Shown here: piece by piece, positions 57,304 to 64,000 of the stretch
Layout: each line of letters starts with the position of its first letter
Position numbering within the stretch: the stretch's first letter is position 1
Assembly: GCA_003315335.1 (NCBI GenBank)
Contig: QNRL01000001.1
Coordinates: forward strand, 372,001 to 436,000
Direction: 5' to 3'
Length of the DNA: 64,000 bases
DNA from: Pseudocitrobacter faecalis
Lineage (GTDB): Bacteria; Pseudomonadota; Gammaproteobacteria; Enterobacterales; Enterobacteriaceae
The notes under the pieces: generated by a model
Databases searched by the model: none
Seen by the model: the letters and a program-made list of their open reading frames with translations, nothing else
What the model was told of the DNA's origin: nothing
Program-made: the position numbers and the translations under genes

Positions 57304-57795
57304 TCCGCGCGCTCCCTGTTTTCCATTAATAATCAAAATATTATTGATTCAAATTTAATATAAATCAAATTGATGAATTCACGACTTTTTGAGCCGCAAA
57401 ACGGCCTGTTACGGCGAGGAATTCATCAGTAAACCTTACCGCGTTGTTATAATACCTTACTGGAAAGGTTTTTATTTTGTTAATCCTTACCTTTCTGATT
57501 TTGAAACGCTGTTTTTATTTTCTTTTTGTGTTGTTACACCGTATAATACGCGCCGATTCTTTCTTGAATGGTTTCAGCTCATTGAACTGTATTAATAACC
57601 AACATAATTATCGTACCCTTCAGTTTGCTGACCTACGAGCACACTTTCCTCTGCACGCTTTTTTGATGTCACCTATCCTTATGATGGCGTGGCGTCGCAA
57701 GTTTCGTAACACAGGTTTGACTCCGTGGCTGTGCGCTTATGGAGCGAGATTCCCATATCCTTCTCAACTTACTCAACTTAAAGACTAAGACTGTC
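57304..57795. other. fumD-pykF intergenic region
   Basis: 492 bp with divergent promoters. A TATAAT at 57542-57547 precedes the Cra-type site, and another at 57448-57453 lies further upstream. No gene is supported; the open frames here lack start signals. Confidence 0.6.
57565..57576. promoter_or_regulatory. Cra (FruR) site upstream of pykF
   Basis: TGAATGGTTTCA (within CTTGAATGGTTTCAGC) has both half-sites of the Cra consensus TGAANCGNTTCA, just downstream of a TATAAT at 57542-57547. E. coli pykF is repressed by Cra from a comparable site. Confidence 0.7.
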
Positions 57796-59208
57796 ATGAA
57801 AAAGACCAAAATTGTTTGCACCATCGGTCCGAAAACCGAATCCGAAGAGATGTTAGGCAAAATGCTCGATGCGGGCATGAACGTAATGCGTCTGAACTTC
57901 TCCCACGGTGACTATGCTGAACACGGTCAGCGCATCCAGAACCTGCGCAACGTGATGAAGAAAACCGGCCAGAAAGCCGCTATCCTGCTGGATACTAAAG
58001 GGCCGGAAATCCGCACCATCAAACTGGAAGGCGGCAACGACGTCTCCCTGAAAGCAGGCCAGACTTTCACCTTCACCACTGACAAATCTGTTGTCGGTAA
58101 CAACGAAATCGTTGCTGTCACCTATGAAGGTTTCACCACCGACCTGTCCGTTGGCAATACCGTTCTGGTTGACGATGGTCTGATCGGCATGGAAGTTACC
58201 GCTATCGAAGGTAACAAAGTTATCTGTAAGGTGCTGAACAACGGCGACCTGGGTGAAAACAAAGGCGTTAACCTGCCGGGCGTTTCCATCGCGCTGCCAG
58301 CACTGGCTGAAAAAGACAAACAAGACCTGATCTTCGGTTGCGAACAAGGCGTTGACTTTGTTGCGGCGTCCTTCATCCGTAAACGTTCTGACGTAGTCGA
58401 AATCCGTGAGCACCTGAAAGCGCACGGCGGCGAGAAGATCCAGATCATATCCAAAATTGAAAACCAGGAAGGCCTGAACAACTTCGACGAAATCCTCGAA
58501 GCGTCTGACGGCATCATGGTTGCGCGTGGCGACATGGGCGTTGAAATCCCGGTTGAAGAAGTTATCTTCGCGCAGAAAATGATCATCGAAAAATGTATCC
58601 GTGCACGTAAAGTCGTTATCACTGCGACCCAGATGCTCGATTCCATGATCAAAAACCCACGCCCTACCCGCGCAGAAGCCGGTGACGTTGCCAACGCCAT
58701 CCTGGACGGCACCGATGCCGTAATGCTGTCTGGCGAATCCGCGAAAGGTAAATACCCGCTGGAAGCTGTGACCATCATGGCGACTATCTGCGAACGTACT
58801 GACCGCGTGATGACCAGCCGTCTGGAGTTCAACAACGATAGCCGTAAACTGCGCATCACTGAAGCCGTTTGCCGTGGCGCGGTTGAAACTGCAGAGAAAC
58901 TGGACGCGCCGCTGATCGTGGTTGCTACCCAGGGCGGTAAATCGGCTCGCGCAGTGCGTAAATACTTCCCGGATGCCACCATCCTGGCGCTGACCACCAA
59001 CGAAACCACCGCGCGTCAGCTGGTGCTGAGCAAAGGCGTTGTGCCGCAGCTGGTGAAAGAAATCTCCTCTACTGATGATTTCTATCGTCTGGGTAAAGAA
59101 GTCGCTCTGGAAAGCGGTCTGGCGCAGAAAGGCGACGTTGTCGTGATGGTTTCTGGCGCACTGGTACCAAGCGGAACCACCAATACTGCATCCGTACACG
59201 TACTGTAA
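57796..59208 (+). CDS. pykF: Pyruvate kinase I
   Basis: 470 aa from [13 protein letters not shown]; an in-frame ATG 57 bp upstream is not used by homologues. The domains are the TIM barrel (about 1-70 and 171-345), the inserted B domain (71-170) and the C-terminal allosteric domain. The signature [10 protein letters not shown], carrying the catalytic Lys, and the metal ligands in [10 protein letters not shown] are present. It converts PEP and ADP to pyruvate and ATP and is activated by fructose 1,6-bisphosphate. Confidence 0.99.
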   Translation: MKKTKIVCTIGPKTESEEMLGKMLDAGMNVMRLNFSHGDYAEHGQRIQNLRNVMKKTGQKAAILLDTKGPEIRTIKLEGGNDVSLKAGQTFTFTTDKSVVGNNEIVAVTYEGFTTDLSVGNTVLVDDGLIGMEVTAIEGNKVICKVLNNGDLGENKGVNLPGVSIALPALAEKDKQDLIFGCEQGVDFVAASFIRKRSDVVEIREHLKAHGGEKIQIISKIENQEGLNNFDEILEASDGIMVARGDMGVEIPVEEVIFAQKMIIEKCIRARKVVITATQMLDSMIKNPRPTRAEAGDVANAILDGTDAVMLSGESAKGKYPLEAVTIMATICERTDRVMTSRLEFNNDSRKLRITEAVCRGAVETAEKLDAPLIVVATQGGKSARAVRKYFPDATILALTTNETTARQLVLSKGVVPQLVKEISSTDDFYRLGKEVALESGLAQKGDVVVMVSGALVPSGTTNTASVHVL

Positions 59209-59237
59209 TAATTTACAGATCTATTTCAGATGCGAAT

Positions 59238-59265
59238 AAAAAGCGCCCTTCGGGGCGCTTTTTTT
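59238..59265 (+). terminator. Terminator of pykF
   Basis: AAAAAGCGCCC-TTCG-GGGCGCTTTTT with a UUCG tetraloop, 29 bp after the stop. Confidence 0.95.
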
Positions 59266-59439
59266 ATTACGTCTAATCACCACGCTCAATAAAAAAGCAA
59301 ATCAGATTTTACTCTTTAAACTAAAATTATCTAAGACGAATCCGATGGAACTCCCCTGTTTTCATAGAGTTTTTCTTTCATCAGAGGGAAAGTCGATGCT
59401 TCTTTGAGCGAACGATCAAAAATAAGGGTTTTCGGATAA

Positions 59440-59757
<318 letters not shown>

Positions 59758-59770
59758 GAGTTCTGGTAAT

Positions 59771-59801
59771 AAAATGGCGCACATTGTGCGCCATTTTTTT
59801 T
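59771..59801. terminator. Terminator of lpp
   Basis: AAAATGGCGCAC-att-GTGCGCCATTTT followed by TTTT, between convergent lpp and ldtE. Confidence 0.93.
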
Positions 59802-59820
59802 GCCTGTGATTTAACAATCG

Positions 59821-60828
59821 CTACTGCGTTATCGTTCCCGAAACTTCGCCCTCCGACACCGCATCACCACGCTGCATCGATAATGACGGCTCTGTCGCGC
59901 GCGCTGTGCCACTTTCAGCACTCACGGCGACTGGATACCCCGCCCGACGCGTCAACGCCTTCTGAAGCTGCTCCTTGCGTACATCCGCATGCTGTGAGAA
60001 CTGCGTGAAGTCAGACGAGAGCGTGAAGCTCAGATTCTGCGTATCCTGTTCCGGATTCTGCGATAGCGGACGATGCACTTCCACGTAACGCATGCCATTC
60101 GGCTCAACGGAATATTTCACCGGCTCGTTGATGACGCGCACCGGCGTGCCGCTACGAACCTGACTGAACAGCGCTTTGATATCCGGCGCATTCATACGGA
60201 TGCAGCCTGAACTCACGCGCAGACCCACGCTGTCCGGCGCACTGGTGCCGTGAATCAGATATTCACCGTTACCGTATGCCAGACGCAGTGCATAGCGCCC
60301 CAGCGGGTTATTCGGCCCGGCAGGTACTACGGCAGGCAGATGGATCCCCTTCGCCGCAGAACGCGCGCGAATGCCCGCTGGCGGCGTCCAGGTTGGATTG
60401 GGGATCTTCTGACCGATGCGTGTGGTCATCTCCGGCGTTTCAAGCCCCTGTAATCCGATACCAATCGGATAAACCTGAACCTGATTTTCTCCCGGTGGAT
60501 AGTAGTAGAGCCGTAGCTCAGCCAGGTTGACGATGATGCCTTCACGCGGAGCATCCGGCAGCAGCATCTGCGATGGGATGGTTACGACCGTTCCCGGTTT
60601 CGGTACCGGCGCCATGGTGTTATTGGCTTCAATAAGCAGCATCGCCGCCGTATCAAAACGTCGCGCAATGGCCTGTAAGTTACGATCGCTCTCCTGAACC
60701 GTATAGGTTTGGTTCTGGCCAATCAGGCGACTGTTGGCCGGAGGCAGCGGATAATCAACAGCCCAGGCGCTTTGTACCGCACCAAGAGCCGCCAAAATGC
60801 TAAGAGTAATAAGAGACGCGCGCTTCAT
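59821..60828 (-). CDS. ldtE: LdtE (YnhG), L,D-transpeptidase
   Basis: 335 aa from [11 protein letters not shown] signal peptide ends near AWA (23). A LysM-like domain spans about 40-88 and the YkuD domain about 97-235, with H193 in LIHGTS and nucleophile C209 in VSSGCIRM. It forms 3-3 (DAP-DAP) crosslinks in murein. It lies next to lpp and the suf operon as in E. coli. The C-terminal tail is low-complexity. Confidence 0.96.
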   Translation of the reverse strand: MKRASLITLSILAALGAVQSAWAVDYPLPPANSRLIGQNQTYTVQESDRNLQAIARRFDTAAMLLIEANNTMAPVPKPGTVVTIPSQMLLPDAPREGIIVNLAELRLYYYPPGENQVQVYPIGIGLQGLETPEMTTRIGQKIPNPTWTPPAGIRARSAAKGIHLPAVVPAGPNNPLGRYALRLAYGNGEYLIHGTSAPDSVGLRVSSGCIRMNAPDIKALFSQVRSGTPVRVINEPVKYSVEPNGMRYVEVHRPLSQNPEQDTQNLSFTLSSDFTQFSQHADVRKEQLQKALTRRAGYPVAVSAESGTARATEPSLSMQRGDAVSEGEVSGTITQ

Positions 60829-60931
60829 ATGGGATTCCTTATTCACATTCACTGACAAACCGCCAGAAAGCAGAACGGCCAGCGAGGCGCTTCCTGCCTC
60901 GCGTAACTGTATGAAAGCTGTCTATATTATA

Positions 60932-61348
60932 TTAGCTGAAGTTAGCGACTTGCGCGCGGATCGCGCGAATCATGGCTTCCAGCCCCTGCGAACGCGAGGG
61001 CGTGAGATGTTGGGTCAGCGCCATCTGGCTGAACCACGGGCGAACGTCAAAGGCGAGGATATCCTCCGGCGTCATTTTATCGAAGAGAATAAACACCACG
61101 GCAATCAATCCTTTCACGATTGCCGCATCGCTGTCGCCCTGTAACTCGACAATACCGTCCGCATTACGGGAAACCACAATCCACACCTGGCTCTGGCAGC
61201 CCTGAATACTGTTTTCCGGGTTATGCGCCTCCGGTGTCAAGGGCGCAAGACGCTGCCCCAGCTCAATAATGTAGAGATACTTCTCCTCCCAGTTTGCGCA
61301 CCGGCCAAAATTACGCAGCAGCTTCTCTTTATCCGGTAAAGCAGCCAT
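60932..61348 (-). CDS. sufE: SufE, sulfur acceptor
   Basis: 138 aa. C51 in [11 protein letters not shown] is the acceptor Cys that takes sulfane sulfur from SufS and passes it to SufBCD. Last gene of the suf operon, 12 bp after sufS. Confidence 0.98.
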   Translation of the reverse strand: MAALPDKEKLLRNFGRCANWEEKYLYIIELGQRLAPLTPEAHNPENSIQGCQSQVWIVVSRNADGIVELQGDSDAAIVKGLIAVVFILFDKMTPEDILAFDVRPWFSQMALTQHLTPSRSQGLEAMIRAIRAQVANFS

Positions 61349-61360
61349 TATCCCTCCCTG

Positions 61361-62581
61361 TTATCCCAATAAGTGATGAATGCGTCGCAGCCCCGTCACC
61401 AGACGGTCGACCTCTTCAAAGGTGTTATACATCGCCAGTGACGCCCGGCACATTGCCGGCACCTGATAAAATGCCATCAGCGGCATCGCACAATGATGTC
61501 CGGTTCGCACGGCAATGCCGTAGTTATCCAGGAAACTGCCGACGTCATAGGCGTGGTGCGTGCCGAGGTTAAAGGCGATAACGCCCAGTCTGTCCGCCGG
61601 GCCATAAAGATGGAGATCGGGCACGTCCGCAAGCGACGCCAGCGCGTAATGCATCAGCGTTTGTTCATACTCGCCAACCGCTTCAAGCCCCAGCGCGTTG
61701 AGGTAATCGAACGCCGCGCCGAGTCCAATAATACCGCCCGTATTCGGCGTTCCGGCCTCGAAGCGCCACGGCGCTTTCGCCCAGGTCGTGCCTTCCGTCA
61801 GGCTGACGGTCGCAATCATTGAGCCGCCCCCTTCCCACGGCGGCATCGCCTGCAGTATTTCTTCTTTCACATACAGCACGCCGATGCCCGTCGGCCCATA
61901 CAGTTTATGGCCCGAAAAGGCATAGAAATCGCAGTCCAACGCCTGCACATCGACCGGGTGATGCATCACCGCCTGCGCGCCATCAATCAGTGCTTTCGCG
62001 CCGTGTTGATGCGCCAGTGCGATAAGCGCCGCCACGGGGTTTTCTGTGCCGAGGACGTTAGACACCTGGGTCACCGCCAGCAATCGGGTGCGCTCGTCGA
62101 AAAGCGTTGGTGCAATATCCATCTGCAATGTGCCATCAACATTGAGCGGGATCACGCGCAGTTCCGCGCCTGTCCGGGCGCAAAGCATTTGCCACGGCAC
62201 AATATTGGCGTGGTGCTCCATCGCGGTGATCACAATGTTATCGCCTGCACGGACGTTGTCGTTTCCCCAACTGTTGGCCACCAGGTTTATCCCTTCGGTG
62301 GTACCGCGCACGAAAACCAGTTCTTCAGCGGAACGGGCATTAAGGAAGTTTGCCGCTTTCTGACGCACCTCTTCCATCCGCTGCGTCGCTTCAGCGCTCA
62401 GCGTATGAATGCCACGATGCACCGCCGCGTAACCATGACGATAAAACTCCGCTTCTGCGCGGATCACCTGCTCCGGTTTTTGCGCGCTGGCGGCGGAGTC
62501 GAGATACGCCAGTGGCTGACCATTCACTTCCCGGCTTAACACCGGGAAATCGGCACGCACCTGTTGTACGGAAAATGTCAT
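61361..62581 (-). CDS. sufS: SufS, cysteine desulfurase
   Basis: 406 aa class V aminotransferase-fold enzyme. The PLP lysine is in [13 protein letters not shown] and the catalytic C364 in [10 protein letters not shown]. It withdraws sulfur from L-cysteine for Fe-S assembly under iron limitation and oxidative stress. The ATG overlaps the sufD stop by 4 bp. Confidence 0.99.
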   Translation of the reverse strand: MTFSVQQVRADFPVLSREVNGQPLAYLDSAASAQKPEQVIRAEAEFYRHGYAAVHRGIHTLSAEATQRMEEVRQKAANFLNARSAEELVFVRGTTEGINLVANSWGNDNVRAGDNIVITAMEHHANIVPWQMLCARTGAELRVIPLNVDGTLQMDIAPTLFDERTRLLAVTQVSNVLGTENPVAALIALAHQHGAKALIDGAQAVMHHPVDVQALDCDFYAFSGHKLYGPTGIGVLYVKEEILQAMPPWEGGGSMIATVSLTEGTTWAKAPWRFEAGTPNTGGIIGLGAAFDYLNALGLEAVGEYEQTLMHYALASLADVPDLHLYGPADRLGVIAFNLGTHHAYDVGSFLDNYGIAVRTGHHCAMPLMAFYQVPAMCRASLAMYNTFEEVDRLVTGLRRIHHLLG

Positions 62582-63852
62582 TGTGCTCCTCCTGGCAAGC
62601 GCTGGCCGATTCGCGTCAGGACTTGCTGTTTTAGCGCATCGTTGGCGATGGCTTCCGTCAACTCGGCGGCAAAGGCGTAGATAATAATTTTGCGCGCATC
62701 CCTATCGCTTATCCCGCGCGAACGAAGATAAAAGAGCTGTTCATCATCAATGCGCCCGACCGTCGCGCCGTGGCTGCATTTTACGTCATCAGCGTAAATT
62801 TCCAGCTGCGGTTTAGTATCCGCCTCCGCCAGTCGCCCCAGCAGCAGATTATTATTGGTCATCTGCCCGTCGGTTTTGATGGCGTGTTTCGCCACGTTAA
62901 TCAAACCATTAAATACCGCACGGCCTTTATCGCTGACGATAGTTTTGTGCAACTGACGGCTGTTGCAATAGCCTTTGTTGTGCTCAAGCCAGGTACGGGT
63001 GTCGCACACTTCCGTGTTTACCGGCATCGCCAGGCTGTTCATGCGTAAAGTGGTGTTTTCACCGTTTAACTGAGTGCTGGTGTGGTGTCGCGTTACCGCC
63101 GCGCCGAGCAGAAAACTGCTGCTGTGAGCGCTGGCATCCTGACCCAAACGAATGTCGTTATGGGCAAAGTGGAAGCTCTGCGGATTTTCAAAGGCCAGCT
63201 TTAGATGATGCAGATGCGCGCTGTCCGCCACGTCCATGGTGAATCGCGCCCCGGTAAAGTGGCGTTGATCGTTGAGGCTGACGTAATGTTCTATCACCGT
63301 CGCTTCCGCGCCAGTTTCCAGCGTGATGTGGTGGCGATAATGGGCGGTGTTCATATCATCGCCCATCAAGCCCCGCGTGATGTGCATAAGCAGCAACGGT
63401 TTCGCCGGACGTTGATTACGGGCGACGCGTATGTGCGTCACCGTTGCCGCGAGGCTTTCGGTGAGATGCAGAAAAACTTCGCCGTTAACCGCCGCAGGCA
63501 GGTCTTCACGCACGTTATTGACCGCAACCTCAAACCCGCTCTCGTCCAGCGCATCGCTCAGTCCAGGCGCAAACTGACCGTCGACAAACACCAGACGCCA
63601 CGCATCCATCGTTAAGGCCAGTGAATCGGGCGCAATATCTTCAAGCGTGGTCAGCCGTGGCGCGACAAACTGGCTATTGAGCAGGCTATCCAGCGCGGTG
63701 TATTTCCAGTCTTCATCTTTACGCGTGGGCAGACCCAGTCGCAGCACCTGTTGCAAATGTTCACGCGCCTGGGGGGAACGCTGTTCGCCCTGCGCTTCAA
63801 ACAGATGATGCCACTGTTGCAGCGCGTTACTGCTGTTCGGTAAGCCAGCCAT
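62578..63852 (-). CDS. sufD: SufD, Fe-S scaffold subunit
   Basis: 424 aa right-handed beta-helix protein. It starts [20 protein letters not shown] and ends with the conserved C-terminal helices containing [16 protein letters not shown]. It forms SufBC2D and takes part in iron acquisition and cluster building. It overlaps sufC by 26 bp and sufS by 4 bp. Confidence 0.98.
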   Translation of the reverse strand: MAGLPNSSNALQQWHHLFEAQGEQRSPQAREHLQQVLRLGLPTRKDEDWKYTALDSLLNSQFVAPRLTTLEDIAPDSLALTMDAWRLVFVDGQFAPGLSDALDESGFEVAVNNVREDLPAAVNGEVFLHLTESLAATVTHIRVARNQRPAKPLLLMHITRGLMGDDMNTAHYRHHITLETGAEATVIEHYVSLNDQRHFTGARFTMDVADSAHLHHLKLAFENPQSFHFAHNDIRLGQDASAHSSSFLLGAAVTRHHTSTQLNGENTTLRMNSLAMPVNTEVCDTRTWLEHNKGYCNSRQLHKTIVSDKGRAVFNGLINVAKHAIKTDGQMTNNNLLLGRLAEADTKPQLEIYADDVKCSHGATVGRIDDEQLFYLRSRGISDRDARKIIIYAFAAELTEAIANDALKQQVLTRIGQRLPGGAQ

Positions 63853-64000
63853 AGCCCTGCTCCTCCAGTTGTTTCACCAGGGTAAAGTCGCCGGATTTCA
63901 CAATCCGCCCCTGATAAAGCACATGCACCACATCGGGTTTGATGTAGTCGAGAATGCGCTGGTAGTGGGTGACGATGATAAATGACCGCTTACCATCACG
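63827..64000 (-). CDS. sufC: SufC, Fe-S assembly ATPase, C-terminal 57 residues (window edge)
   Basis: The visible part contains the H-loop [14 protein letters not shown] and ends [14 protein letters not shown]. SufC is the ABC-type ATPase of SufBC2D. The gene is truncated by the right edge of the window; sufB and sufA are expected beyond it. Confidence 0.97.
   Translation of the reverse strand, partial: RDGKRSFIIVTHYQRILDYIKPDVVHVLYQGRIVKSGDFTLVKQLEEQGYGWLTEQQ

Noticed and set aside
57853..59199. A 448-codon open frame antisense to pykF
   Set aside because: It lies entirely opposite a highly expressed, codon-biased gene; such genes commonly leave long antisense frames. No start signals and no recognisable protein.

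Overview
The window is chromosomal DNA of an enterobacterium (Enterobacteriaceae). Almost every gene in the backbone is a close match, in length and key residues, to Escherichia coli/Salmonella/Klebsiella/Enterobacter genes. The sequence does not settle the genus; the Lpp ending NQAHSYRK and the gene content fit Enterobacter/Klebsiella/Citrobacter-like genomes better than E. coli K-12.

Layout. (1) 1-20.55 kb follows the E. coli order from slyA to the valV/valW tRNAs: slyA, ydhIJK, sodC, ydhF, ydhL, nemR-nemA-gloA, rnt, grxD, mepH, sodB, ydhP, ynhF, purR, punR/punC, cfa, ribE, mdtK. A zinT gene with a Zur box follows, then three tandem tRNA-Val(GAC) genes. (2) 20.6-23.6 kb carries a small fimbrillin-like gene and the block ldtC-bhsA-comR. 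(3) 23.6-33.2 kb is an AT-rich accessory island. It holds one intact orphan VgrG, a PAAR-domain protein, a small membrane protein, a tandem DcrB-like protein and a PG-binding/M23 peptidase with a secreted partner. It also holds many decayed genes: two tandem lipoprotein pseudogenes, two vgrG remnants, an H-repeat-associated transposase remnant and a multiply frameshifted gene. All read on the minus strand. (4) 33.4-39.5 kb is ycfJ-ndh-ycfP-nagZ-thiK-lpoB-ycfL-hinT. In E. coli this block lies next to comR-bhsA-ldtC, so the island sits exactly inside that block, and the block itself sits between valVW and fumD. (5) 39.7-48.4 kb is the complete mhp operon for 3-(3-hydroxyphenyl)propionate catabolism (mhpABCDFE, mhpT, divergent mhpR). 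(6) 48.5-52.1 kb is an iron-siderophore-type ABC transporter with a ModE-like operator and a convergent ModA-like protein, which I read as molybdate/tungstate uptake. (7) 52.2-57.1 kb is a quinate/shikimate catabolic cluster (dehydrogenase, MFS importer, QuiC-type dehydroshikimate dehydratase, divergent TetR regulator). (8) 57.1-64.0 kb returns to the E. coli order: fumD, pykF, lpp, ldtE, sufE, sufS, sufD and partial sufC.

How the genes work together. The backbone carries defence against electrophiles and oxidants (nemRA-gloA, sodB, sodC, grxD, suf) and envelope maintenance (mepH, lpp, ldtC, ldtE, lpoB, nagZ, cfa). The section that replaces the E. coli ydhR-ydhY interval is rich in plant-aromatic catabolism: mhp yields pyruvate, succinate and acetyl-CoA, while the quinate cluster yields protocatechuate, whose further pathway is not in the window. 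The island looks like a type VI secretion vgrG/PAAR cassette region that has gained and lost effector-immunity modules repeatedly. No T6SS structural genes are present here.
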